A DNA stretch of 17,610 nt. It comes from Gracilaria caudata (Eukaryota; Rhodophyta; Florideophyceae; Gracilariales; Gracilariaceae). The stretch spans positions 1-17,610 of the forward strand of contig JASCIV010000522.1 in assembly GCA_030374735.1 (NCBI GenBank). Reading direction: 5' to 3'. The notes under the pieces are model-generated. The model saw only the letters and a list, made by a program, of their open reading frames with translations, was not told the DNA's origin and ran no database searches. Each line of letters opens with the position of its first letter. The stretch's first letter is position 1. This document shows positions 1 to 8,736 of this stretch, piece by piece. A program made the position numbers and the translations under genes.

Positions 1-47
1 TCTCCACAGCTCCCGATCTCCCCGCTCCTCACTCCGCTGCCGCCGCC
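1..47 (+). promoter_or_regulatory. 5' leader of the L-galactose dehydrogenase gene
   Basis: A strongly pyrimidine-rich stretch runs directly up to the ATG and ends in GCCGCC, a good Kozak-type context. It is most likely the 5' untranslated leader. The promoter lies outside the window. Similar C/T-rich leaders precede the pirin ATG and the inner UXS ATG. Confidence 0.5.
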
Positions 48-1034
48 ATGAGTCGTTCCACCTCCCCCCTCGTCGACATCCACGCGCGCCGCCAGATCGG
101 AACCACCGGCATATTCGTGTCGCCGCTGGGCTTCGGCGCCTCGCCCCTCGGCAACGAGTTCGGCCAAATCAACGAGCAGGATGGCATTGCCGCCGTTCAC
201 CAAGCCGTCAAACACGGTGTCAACTTCTTCGACGTGTCTCCCTACTACGGGAGAACCAAAGCGGAAACAGTGTTGGGAAAAGCCTTGCGTCAGCTGCCGC
301 GAGAAAGCTTTGTCATCAGCACCAAGGTCGGCCGTTACGACGTCGATGCATTCGATTTCTCTGCGCAGCGAGTCACTCAATCCGTGCAGGACTCAATGAG
401 CCGATTGGGCGTTGATTACATAGATATCATTCAGTGTCACGATATTGAATTCGTTGATCTTGATATCATCGTCAACCAAACTATCCCCGCGCTGCTGCAG
501 CTCAAGAACGCTGGCAAAGTGCGAGCCATCGGAATCACCGGTTACCCATTGGAGATCTTTCCGTACGTCTTGTCCGCAACACAGCCAGGTGCCATTGATG
601 TAGTGCTCAGCTACTGTAACTTCTGCCTGCAGAATGACCGCCTTTCCAACATATTGTCAGCACTTCACAAGACTGGCGTTAGCGTAATCAACGCCTCACC
701 ACTGTGCATGGGACTTCTCACATCGAGGGGGCCGCCGCCATGGCACCCGGCGGACCCTGAAACCAAAGCAGTAGCCAAGAGCGCCGCAGAGTTCTGCGAA
801 AAGCGTGGTGCAGATTTGGCCACCTTGTCAATGCAGTTTGCGCTACAAGCCGATGAGAGCTTGATTGCGTCCACCCTCGTCGGTATCGATTCTGTTGATA
901 CGCTGCACAAAAATCTTGAGCTTCTCAAACACCCGCCAGATGCTGCGCTTCTGAAGCAGGTGTACGCCTTGTTTGATCCTATTCGGAATCGCCGATGGCC
1001 CAGTGGAAGATTCTCGGGCACCACGTCGTCGTGA
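48..1034 (+). CDS. L-galactose dehydrogenase (aldo/keto reductase)
   Basis: An uninterrupted 328-residue frame in the aldo/keto reductase superfamily. It oxidises L-galactose to L-galactono-1,4-lactone with NAD+ in the cytosol, the penultimate step of the Smirnoff-Wheeler ascorbate pathway. The expected catalytic tetrad is present: Asp62, Tyr67 (in FDVSPYYG), Lys93 (STKVGRY) and His131 (CHDIEF). Plant L-GalDH signatures are also clear: GFGASPLG near residue 28, FDFSAQRV near 102, IGITGYPL near 161, ASPLCMGLL near 217 followed by GPPPWHPA, and a C-terminal WPSG. Its length is close to the plant enzyme (about 320 residues). The first ATG sits in a GCCGCCATG context and there is no targeting peptide, fitting a cytosolic enzyme. 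No intron is seen. The nearest alternative is a related D-arabinose or D-threo-aldose dehydrogenase, but the motif match favours L-GalDH. Confidence 0.93.
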   Translation: MSRSTSPLVDIHARRQIGTTGIFVSPLGFGASPLGNEFGQINEQDGIAAVHQAVKHGVNFFDVSPYYGRTKAETVLGKALRQLPRESFVISTKVGRYDVDAFDFSAQRVTQSVQDSMSRLGVDYIDIIQCHDIEFVDLDIIVNQTIPALLQLKNAGKVRAIGITGYPLEIFPYVLSATQPGAIDVVLSYCNFCLQNDRLSNILSALHKTGVSVINASPLCMGLLTSRGPPPWHPADPETKAVAKSAAEFCEKRGADLATLSMQFALQADESLIASTLVGIDSVDTLHKNLELLKHPPDAALLKQVYALFDPIRNRRWPSGRFSGTTSS

Positions 1035-2918
1035 GAGAGTGTAAGAGCCTTTAATAGGACCACACGCTGTCAATAGCTTTTCTACAAGCAAATATCAAAA
1101 AGAACACTAGGGATAAACCGCATGCGGAAAATGCGCACAAGTCGCTACAAGTCTTGTGAACGACATAGCTTTGATGTCCTTCACTAGAATAGGCCAACCC
1201 TCTTACCTCTATTCTTCGGCGTTCATTGCTCGTCTGTTTTATGCTCGTGACGTGTTGTCTATCATACAAGCACGGTCTTTATGGGTGCCATAGTCAGTTA
1301 AAACTTACCAAGTGGTGGACAGGTGGAAAATTCCACAAGCAAAGATACTTGTGTGCAGTGCATATTGATTGGCACACGAAAGTCGCAATGACGGAGAAGC
1401 ATTTGCGAGGTGCTTGGCGTCAGGTGAAAAAATAATCTTGTGCGAGGTGTTACAGTTCACTGAAGAAGAGATTGGACAGGTATGTCTGTGGAGACAAGTG
1501 AATAGACGTTAGGAGATGAAACTCGCATGAGCTCGTCTAAGTATGATAAGTTCCGCCGTTGTGGACACTGAACGATTTTCGGAAGTATCGCAAGTGTTGC
1601 AACCCGCGCATTTTCTTGGTTTCCAAAGTTGGAAGTAGAAGGAGCTTTCCATCAATGGATAAGGTAAGTGGATAACGATTTGTCTCCCAAGCCGGGCATC
1701 AACGATGAGAGGAAGAGTTTTTTTGTTGTTTCGACACGAGATGGTAATGCGGATACAGGGGTGAATGAAGAATTGGTACGGAACCAAATCGACAGGCCCT
1801 GTGTGAATTTCTGATTTATGGGCCTCGTTTTGCATGATGAAGAAGGCGTTCTCTTGGTGACGTGTTGTGAAGTAGATTATTCTGGACGCAGCCTCTTCGA
1901 AGCGGGTGGCTCCCATTCGTGAACGATAGTTGTGATTGTCTCTCGAGGCAAGTTCTCGAGGTTCTCGAAGAAAGATCGCGTGATTGAACGGAAGCAAGTG
2001 GAAAGAGTTTGAAAGTTACAGAAATGGTTGACGGCATGTGAGTGGCACGATTAGTGCGGTTCACAATTGGATAGAGTTGGTATGAAGACAGGCTGGAACC
2101 GAAACAAGACATTTAGGAGGACTGAAGACGAGCATCGGCAAGGGTGGCGGCATGCAATGAAACTCGTGATTATTGGTCGACGGGTAGCAAAGTGTATACG
2201 CAGCGTGTGTCACGGCTTCGTTTGTGCTCGGGATGCGGTGCTCGATTGTGCTAGAGGGTTGGTGTCTTACCCTTTATCTTCCATCGCGGGGAAAAAGTTG
2301 TTGTTCTGATTTAAGGCGCGGTTGGAACGAGACATCGCGGCGAAGTACAGTACAACTCGAGCAGATAAGAGGACGAAGTCGGCAGCCATGCGCCACGCCA
2401 CCAAACGCTCGCGTGGATGCCGGAGGTGAGCTATGGTGGACAGCTGGCAGCTTGTACCTTCGCCAGCGGTCGAGACCACATCATACGAGACGGAAACGAG
2501 AGCACGCTCCACCACCCGCATCATCCTCCACCAACGGCGTGGGGAAGCCGCGAAACGAACGAATTGATTCGCTCGGTGGCGTACTGGTGGCGCGGCAAGT
2601 CGCTGAGCCCACGTCGAGTTTCAGTCGTCGGTCGCCAGGGGAAGGTACAGCCGCACCTTACAGCAACTCCCGTCCATAAATAATCCATCTCATATGAACA
2701 AACCTCCGTGCGTTCCAATAGAAACGCGACCTCTGTCACACGTTCTCAACTGCGCGAACTCGAGTCGTCCATCGACGTGCCCCAGTCCGCACCCCCACCC
2801 CTATTTTACATACCCTCGTTCCTTACCTCTTGCGCCATTTCCTTCTTCCACCGCCAGCTTTAACTCCCTACATCCCTTATTTTCTTCCCCCTCTATTCTG
2901 CCTTCCTTCCCCAAGTCG
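1035..2918. other. Intergenic region, no recognised gene
   Basis: Nearly 1.9 kb between two plus-strand genes. Several short frames exist on both strands (up to about 160 codons), but none has recognisable motifs, domain-like composition or a family resemblance, and they overlap one another. The right part, from about 2680, becomes pyrimidine-rich and probably holds the pirin promoter and leader. No tRNA, repeat or transposon could be identified. Confidence 0.5.
2801..2918 (+). promoter_or_regulatory. Putative core promoter and leader of the pirin gene
   Basis: A TATA-like run (TATTTTAC, beginning near 2802) is followed by an almost pure C/T stretch up to the ATG at 2919. This resembles a TATA element with a pyrimidine-rich start region. 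Another TATA-like run (ATAAATA) lies near 2676. Which of the two is used, if either, cannot be told without transcript data. Confidence 0.3.
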
Positions 2919-4190
2919 ATGCAATCCACTCAAACGCAACACTCTCAGCAGAGATCGGCGTCTATCATCACTTCCTTGGAGCGCGCCGCCCACTTCTTCC
3001 TTCCGCGTCGCCACAAGACCCGTCGTCCAAAGAGTCCCACTGCCACTCAAGCCGTATCTCACCCTGCGGTCCCACCCCCGCAACCTGCGCGCGTCGTCTC
3101 CTCTCTGGTTTCCATATGTAGAGAGCTTAACGCTGACGGGCTGGGCGTGCGTGCCACTGCCTCTTCCGTTCATCCGTCCACTCTCTCACCGTTTCTACAG
3201 CTAGAGCATTGCGGTCCGAAGCATATTTCGCCGCGTGCCTCGCCCGGAATCGACACCCCGCGATGTGGACAACAATGTCTCATATTCGTTGTTCAAGGTC
3301 AACTGCGTTACCGTGATTCATGTAACAACTCTGTTTTGCTCAATGCTGGCTCCGCGTCGTTGCTAACCGCTGGCTCCGGTCTCGTTGTTTCCCATACACT
3401 ATACGGACCGACCATTGAGTACGTTTCGGTGTGGATAAACATTCCTCGGCAACTTAAGGCGGCCGCTCCTCATTGCTCGTACACCTTCACCCCTGCTTGT
3501 ACCGTCATCGGTTCTGCGGAAGCTGCGGCTCAAATACGAGTTTTGGCTGCCCCGCACCGAAACCCTGCCATGAACCAACTTCAACCTCAGTCTGATCATC
3601 CATCAACACATCGCGACCACTCCCATGCTCCATTCCAACTTGAGACTCATGCGGGAAGCGCCGCGGTGTACGATGTTCGAATGCATCCCAAGTCACAACT
3701 CGTGCTCAATCCAGAAACGCAGCGCGCTTTTGTTTACGTTTACCGTGGAAGTGCGAGAATTGGCCAGTCAACTTTTGTCGAAGAAGGGCAGTTTGCTGTG
3801 TTAGCTGAAGATGCCCATTTGCCTATAGTCATTCGCAGTGCTGGAGTTGACGCGGAAGAGGAATCTGTGCCCCATCGTGATTGGTACGACTTTGAAACTT
3901 TCGTTGAAGATGGCTGCTGGTGCATTGTATTAGCAGGTGATCCAATTATGGAGCCTGTGTCCATGCTTTCCTCAGGTATTGTGGCGTGTACGCCACAGGA
4001 AATAAGAAAAGCGTTTCAAGAATATAGGTGTGGTAGTTTAGGTTCGTGTAGTCCATCAACAGTCCAACGCACACATTTGCATAGCGCGTTGGATGATATC
4101 TACGACAGTGACAGTGAAAACGACAGCGGTGCCGTACATTATGATGTTGATCACGACTCGGAGTTAGCTTTGGGAAAGCCTGATGCTTGA
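2919..4190 (+). CDS. Divergent pirin-family bicupin protein
   Basis: With the ATG at 2919 the protein is 423 residues; pirins are usually about 290. Residues 1-55 form a Ser/Arg/Pro-rich extension, possibly a targeting peptide. The N-terminal cupin starts near residue 58 and carries pirin landmarks: DGLGVRA near 73, PFLQLEHCG near 91, VQGQLRYRDS near 125, LLTAGSGL near 148 and VWINIPRQLK near 171. A longer His/Gln/Pro-rich linker (about 200-245) leads to the second cupin (FVYVYRGSARIG, EGQFAVLAEDA), then LAGDPIMEP and TPQEIRKAFQEYRCG, both typical of the pirin C-terminus. An acidic tail closes the protein. Pirins are iron-binding nuclear cofactors or quercetinase-like enzymes, but the four metal-ligand positions here read Thr113, Arg115, Val157 and His159 instead of His, His, His and Glu, so metal binding and catalysis are doubtful. 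The frame stays open upstream to an ATG at 2694, but that 75-codon stretch looks like leader sequence. Confidence 0.88.
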   Translation: MQSTQTQHSQQRSASIITSLERAAHFFLPRRHKTRRPKSPTATQAVSHPAVPPPQPARVVSSLVSICRELNADGLGVRATASSVHPSTLSPFLQLEHCGPKHISPRASPGIDTPRCGQQCLIFVVQGQLRYRDSCNNSVLLNAGSASLLTAGSGLVVSHTLYGPTIEYVSVWINIPRQLKAAAPHCSYTFTPACTVIGSAEAAAQIRVLAAPHRNPAMNQLQPQSDHPSTHRDHSHAPFQLETHAGSAAVYDVRMHPKSQLVLNPETQRAFVYVYRGSARIGQSTFVEEGQFAVLAEDAHLPIVIRSAGVDAEEESVPHRDWYDFETFVEDGCWCIVLAGDPIMEPVSMLSSGIVACTPQEIRKAFQEYRCGSLGSCSPSTVQRTHLHSALDDIYDSDSENDSGAVHYDVDHDSELALGKPDA

Positions 4191-4486
4191 TATCACCAAT
4201 GCTTAGTCGGGTCGCTGCATGTACGCCCACTGGTACTATTGCTATGCATTAACAACACTTCGTGCCCCATCTGAATTTCGTGCAAGCATTTGCAAGCCGT
4301 GTACTTCCCAGCGCATGCGGATATGGCTCGAGAAGCCCCGCTGTAAATGAATACAACCCATCAAATTAAGGGACTTGTGCCTGGGATGACCCTAACCCCT
4401 ATACCTGTACGAAGCACTTATCACTCAGCTGTCTGTCTGAGTGTATTTGTTCCGCATCGAGTGGAATTGTCACCGACCAAGGAGAA

Positions 4487-4513
4487 TGTGATGGACAGAA
4501 TCTGTCCATCACA
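4487..4513. repeat. Perfect 13-base inverted repeat around a single A
   Basis: The arms TGTGATGGACAGA (4487-4499) and TCTGTCCATCACA (4501-4513) are exact reverse complements around the single base A4500. It lies about 300 bases after the pirin stop. It could be a dimer-type protein-binding site or a remnant of a small inverted-repeat element. A one-base loop makes a functional RNA hairpin less likely. Confidence 0.9.
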
Positions 4514-4924
4514 GGCACCAACAAGAACCCTCCCTGTCGGGTTGACTGTTCGCCAACGTCATGGAGAAGTGTCGTGACCATCATCTTCAGCAAGCGCAGC
4601 ACGGCTTCGTGATTTTCGAGCAAAACTCCTGACAAGCCACCAGGGGTCTTTAATGAGGGATCCAGCAGTTGATCGTCATCCTGATCATGATGATCACGAC
4701 AGCGGGCTTGACAAGAAAGGGGCACCTGGCTCAGTTTTCGATAACAGAATTTTACAAGATTAGTTGTCTTTCGCTCGCACCTTTTGCGTCTTTTGGTGGG
4801 TTACTTTCACAATAACATCTTATCAAAGCGAACATTCTATTCGGGTTTCTATTCACTTGCATCCCATACTTGAGCCAATATGAAGCGATCCCTCACATAG
4901 TGATGAGCTTCTCAAGCTAAAAGG

Positions 4925-4948
4925 TCTCTCTTTCTCTCTCTCTCTCTC
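4925..4948. repeat. CT dinucleotide microsatellite
   Basis: An alternating T/C tract of about 24 bases with one TTT interruption near 4931-4933. It lies in the intergenic region downstream of the HPPD stop codon. Confidence 0.9.
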
Positions 4949-5104
4949 AAGCTATGGCGAACTCGTTCAAGGTATTGATCACAGACGAAAGCACGCTTGT
5001 TTCGTCTTCCCAAGATACACACGACCATTAAATTATAGAAACCATCTAAACAATTAGTTAGTATGTTGACCCCTGAAACAAACAGTTCAGACCTTGAAAA
5101 GCTT

Positions 5105-6253
5105 TTAGAGGTTTCCTCTAAGAGCTTGTTCTCTTTCAATAGCTTCAAATAAGCTCTTAAAGTTACCTACTCCAAAGCCACTGTGCATGTTTCTTTGGAT
5201 GATTTCGATGAAAAACGTGGGACGGTCCTGCAGCGGCTTTGTGAAAATCTGCAATAGGTAACCAATCTCATCAAAGTCAAGCAAAATTCCCTTGGATTGG
5301 AGGTCATCCAAGGCCTCTCGGATGCTCGTTGTACTCAATCCCAGCAATTGTTTCTTTGTTTCGTAGTATGTTATGGGCACACGAATAAACGACACACCTC
5401 TCTGCCGCAAAATACCCACGGATGTTGCGATGTCTGAAGTGTTGAGAGCAATATGTTGTATTCCTGGGCCGTCATAATAATCCACGAACTCTTGGATTTG
5501 GGACTTTCGCATACCGGACGCTGGTTCATTGACGGGTATCTTAACGCGTTCATTAGGATCCGAAACCACAACGCTCCGTAAAGAGCTGTACTTGGTGTGT
5601 ATCTGCTTGTCGTCGACGCTCCAGAATCTATGAAAGCCGAGCGTATCAACGTACCAACGAACTACTTTCTCCATGTTACCGTCAGGTTGATTAAAAACGC
5701 AATGATCGATAAACTGCAGCTGCGGAGGGCGCGTGAGATTGACCTGAGGATCAGACTCTTCAAAGCGTTTAAAGCCTGGTAAAAAAGGGCCTCGGAAGTT
5801 AGTGCGTTCAACAAAAGTATGCCATGTGTCAGAATCGAACGCCTGGATAGTTGCGGTGACGCAAGTACCGTGTTCTGAGCGGTGCACCTCGGGTGACTTG
5901 ATTACGTGCGCACCGGCTGTGACAGCAGTCTCGAAAATTTGAAAGCAGTCGGTGACTTCAAATGCGACATCTTTAACGCCGTCACCGTGACGCAAGAGAT
6001 GGTTGTGAAATTCGGAGTTTCTAGGTTCTAGTGGGGAAGAGAATGCGAAAACAATATCGTTTTGACGAACAACTTGGGTCATGACGGTGCGGCAGCCGGT
6101 CTCCAGACCGCGGTACGCATACGGCTCAAAGCCAAACCGAGAGATGTAATAGGCCGCAGCCTGGAAGGAGTTGCCGACCCAGAAGTGCACATGATCGAAT
6201 CCCAGAAATTGAGCGGTGGTTCGTGTCGTGGGAGCGCCATTTGCGTGAGTCAT
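5105..6253 (-). CDS. HPD: 4-Hydroxyphenylpyruvate dioxygenase
   Basis: A complete, intronless 382-residue HPPD. It converts 4-hydroxyphenylpyruvate and O2 to homogentisate and CO2. This is the second step of tyrosine breakdown, and in photosynthetic organisms it also supplies the head group of tocopherol and plastoquinone. The protein has the two vicinal-oxygen-chelate halves of the family. The Fe(II) facial triad is intact: His184 (FIDHCVFNQP), His267 (GIQHIALNT) and Glu350 (TFFIEIIQR). Other family blocks are DHVHFWVGN (20-28), YYISRFGFEPYAYRGLETG (35-53), VVRQNDIVFAFSSP (61-74) and the C-terminal SGFGVGNFKSLFEAIEREQ (358-376). Its length and the spacing of the triad match animal and fungal enzymes. 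Homology begins about 15 residues after the first Met, so there is no room for a transit peptide and a cytosolic location is expected. It converges with the pirin gene and has a long upstream region of its own. Confidence 0.97.
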   Translation of the reverse strand: MTHANGAPTTRTTAQFLGFDHVHFWVGNSFQAAAYYISRFGFEPYAYRGLETGCRTVMTQVVRQNDIVFAFSSPLEPRNSEFHNHLLRHGDGVKDVAFEVTDCFQIFETAVTAGAHVIKSPEVHRSEHGTCVTATIQAFDSDTWHTFVERTNFRGPFLPGFKRFEESDPQVNLTRPPQLQFIDHCVFNQPDGNMEKVVRWYVDTLGFHRFWSVDDKQIHTKYSSLRSVVVSDPNERVKIPVNEPASGMRKSQIQEFVDYYDGPGIQHIALNTSDIATSVGILRQRGVSFIRVPITYYETKKQLLGLSTTSIREALDDLQSKGILLDFDEIGYLLQIFTKPLQDRPTFFIEIIQRNMHSGFGVGNFKSLFEAIEREQALRGNL

Positions 6254-6735
6254 GGCAGAGCGGAAGAAGTCTGCCGCACGACTTGCAGCTCAGCAAGCCG
6301 TGCCGTTGACAGTACGAATATGTCTAAGAACGCGACCAAGAGTTTTGCAGCGCCGGAGACGCGGTGTGGCAACCATCGGCAGTTCGTGCGAGGCAGAGGA
6401 GTTTACGACGATGACGCTCGAAGGCGTATGCCAGAGTTCGAGATTCGGGAGGCAGTCTGTCGTATTCTGAGAGTGTATCTGCTGAGCAAATCCCAAAACG
6501 GAGCTCGGCGTAAAACAAGAAGTGACGTCGGAATGTTTAAGTGGGCTCTACATCCAATCAAGCAATTGAGCGCACGTCGGGGATCACCCCAGTGCGATGG
6601 ATTTGAGGTGAACAGGAGCGCAACGCCGATATCTGTCCGCACACGCTCTGCCAGTGATGGCCAGCTGTTCGCCTACAAAGTACGACGGTACCGCATGAAA
6701 AAGTCCTCAAAACTTTTCGCAAAATAAATGCTTTG

Positions 6736-6752
6736 GATGCATAATATGCATC
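6736..6752. repeat. 17-base palindrome (GATGCATA-A-TATGCATC)
   Basis: Eight-base arms GATGCATA and TATGCATC are exact reverse complements around A6744. It lies some 480 bases upstream of the HPPD start, just after an AATAAA-like run. It may be a regulatory protein-binding site; no function can be assigned from the sequence. Confidence 0.85.
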
Positions 6753-7291
6753 TACCGTCGTATCTCAATAGATTGGATGAAATGCTGCCATCGTGTTCCT
6801 GTGTGACTGGTTACGACTGGGAATCAGTTGTTTCTTCTTTTTGACAGCGAGTGAACGCTTTTTTACACAGAAGCGCTCCGCGCAGAGTTGCCATTGGGCT
6901 TGTGTGCTCATAAGAGAGACAGAACAAGAGTCCGAAAGGGAGCTTGATATTCGTTTTGCATTTTGAGAGATATCCATCGTTTATAAATCGAAGCTGTAAA
7001 CCTTGAACAGGAGAGTAGGAAAAATCCTCCTTTACCCGCGGTAAATGCTGAAGGGAACACTCTTAGGTTGAAGCAAATTAAAAGGAAAAAGCAAGGGAGA
7101 GCATTTTGAGATGTGTTTAAGCCAGACCTCTCTAAAGTGCTCTGAGCATACGTCTTTAACATATAGGCGCCGCCTTGCGAGTGCCCTAAACGGCTTGGCC
7201 TAGCCAACCCTCTCTGCATCCTTAAAATAAAGCTATTTCTCGTTCTCTTTAACATATTGTATACACGCCTCTCTTAAAAGTCTAATTTCAG

Positions 7292-7428
7292 CCAGAGGTC
7301 ATGGTCCGTACATTCGTTAAAGCACATGATGATGCTGTTTCAATGTTCAACCTTCAAAGGGTGGATAGAACGGTAACAAAGAAAGATGAAGTGGCATTCA
7401 CATGGATGACTTCAGATTACATGTACAA
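7292..7428 (+). pseudogene. Possible orphan exon or gene remnant
   Basis: A 43-codon frame starting at the ATG at 7301 (MVRTFVKAHDD... ending TSDYMYK, stop 7430-7432) has protein-like composition. It is flanked by an acceptor-like TCTAATTTCAG ending at 7291 and a donor-like GTAAGG starting at 7429. I do not recognise the peptide and could find no partner exons nearby. It may be chance, an internal exon of an unrecognised gene, or a decayed fragment of a mobile element. Confidence 0.2.
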
Positions 7429-8736
7429 GTAAGGCTTAAAGAGTACGGTTTACGGCTTCAAATCTTGATCGAATCTGAGACTTTCTTTGTGAAGCTACCA
7501 AAACTGATATAAAGTGCATTCGATTCGTGAAGAGAACACGTTTTGGCGTTTTGGGAAGGTTGCCATACCCTGGATACTGTTAGTTATTTGAGCTATTTAT
7601 ACTTCGCCATTAACAGAATTGGACTTTGCTGCAGAACCTGAATGAAGCCGGACATTATGCTATCCCCGTTTTGAAGTAGCGTTCTGAACAACCATCCTCA
7701 GGTGAGGGTTAGTACAGAGGGAATCACCTCCGCAGATAGGGACTTGTCCATTCCCGGAACTGGGGTGCAGACAACGCTTGCAAAAGAACGGATGAACGAG
7801 GAGCATGAAAAGTCAAAAAGTGGCTCTGCGACCGTCGCAGCTCTCAGCTGTTTTAGATGCATTTGCGTCCAAAACGATAAGCGGCTTGCAGATGAAGCAC
7901 TCTCCGGTCGAATGCGTCGAAGATTGGAATCTTTTGATTCCAGTCTGCACAAGGGGAAACACCAGCAGATACGAAGAGAATGCCTTCTTTCTCTCATGTG
8001 CTTGTTCCCGTCCGCAAGGGGAATGCCCCGATTGCTTTATTCCATTCCGCGTTCGTCGGATTCGGATCGGGAAGAAAGGAGGTCACCCTTACACAACTGA
8101 CAACAGTACCTTTTACACTATCTACATCGCTCACAGCATATTTCTACGAAGATGACAACTGGAAGCGCTTCACCAAATGCAAGCAGGGCGCCCCTGTTCC
8201 AAGTCTTGTTTCGAATGACATGATTCGAAGTACAAGGGTAATTCTTGCAGTTTGTTTACAGACACTCGCGAGGCCTCCCTGACGAAAGCAAAGCGCGCCA
8301 CCCACGCCGTGCACCCCAACACTTGGAACAGCGCCGTGAAGCAGCGTTCTACCTTTGCACGCGCACTGCACTACACAATCGCAATGCGCGTGGCTCACGC
8401 AACGCAAACCAAACAACTGAACACTCTGTGCAAAACGCGCGAGCACGGCGAGAACGAATGCATTGCCCCAAATGCGCACATCCGCGTCCACCGCATACGC
8501 ACGCCACTGCACTACATCGAAACGCAAAACACAACACGAACAGACGCACAGCAAAAAGAAAGCGCCGTGAGGCTGCTCTCCCCGCACAGCAGCGCCCGAC
8601 GAGCAGCGTGCTGCGAAAGCAGCCACATGCATTCCCCGTCCCGCGCCCCCACTCCAGCTCCACTCTTAAACGCAGCACACCTTCAAAACCATTTCCGCAG
8701 CGCGCCGCACCGATCCAAGCCCGGCGAGCGAACGCA

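Larger units (their letters stand above)
4191..5104. other. Intergenic region between convergent pirin and HPPD genes
   Basis: This stretch holds the 3' ends of two genes that face each other. Short frames on both strands (up to about 108 codons) lack recognisable features. It contains a perfect 27-base palindrome (4487-4513) and a CT microsatellite (4925-4948), listed separately. The segment around 4669-4702 is rich in TGATCA- and GATCATGATGATC-like steps. Nothing else is evident. Confidence 0.5.
6254..8736. other. Large intergenic region, no recognised complete gene
   Basis: About 2.5 kb between the HPPD start (minus strand) and the zinc-finger gene start (plus strand), so it should hold two divergent promoters. 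A TGACGTC motif lies at 6523-6529, about 270 bases upstream of the HPPD ATG. A 17-base palindrome lies at 6736-6752 and an exon-like fragment at 7292-7428. The 12-mer TCTTTAACATAT occurs twice (7153-7164 and 7247-7258). The segment 8245-8736 is A/C-rich and open in more than one plus frame, probably because T is scarce, and is best read as leader. No other frame has recognisable content. Confidence 0.45.

Noticed and set aside
1509..1997. 162-codon minus-strand frame in the first gap
   Set aside because: No motif, domain or family resemblance, and overlapping frames of similar quality exist; not enough to call a gene.
2694..2918. 75-codon in-frame extension upstream of the pirin ATG
   Set aside because: It is C/T-rich leader-like DNA encoding a Pro/Ser-rich string with no resemblance to pirins and follows a TATA-like element closely.
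6062..6727. 221-codon plus-strand frame
   Set aside because: Its first third is antisense to HPPD and the remainder has no motifs or recognisable composition.
7923..7940. Short hairpin TGGAATC-TTTT-GATTCCA
   Set aside because: A 7-base stem with a 4-base loop is expected by chance at this scale and nothing around it suggests an RNA gene.
7702..8155. Two overlapping plus-strand frames of 132 and 116 codons
   Set aside because: Unrecognisable translations in different frames over the same DNA, with an additional minus-strand frame; best treated as non-coding.
8245..8736. 164-codon in-frame extension upstream of the zinc-finger ATG
   Set aside because: The stretch is A/C-rich and open in a second plus frame too (8252-8740), so the lack of stops reflects composition. 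Its translation is Arg/His/Asn-rich without any domain.
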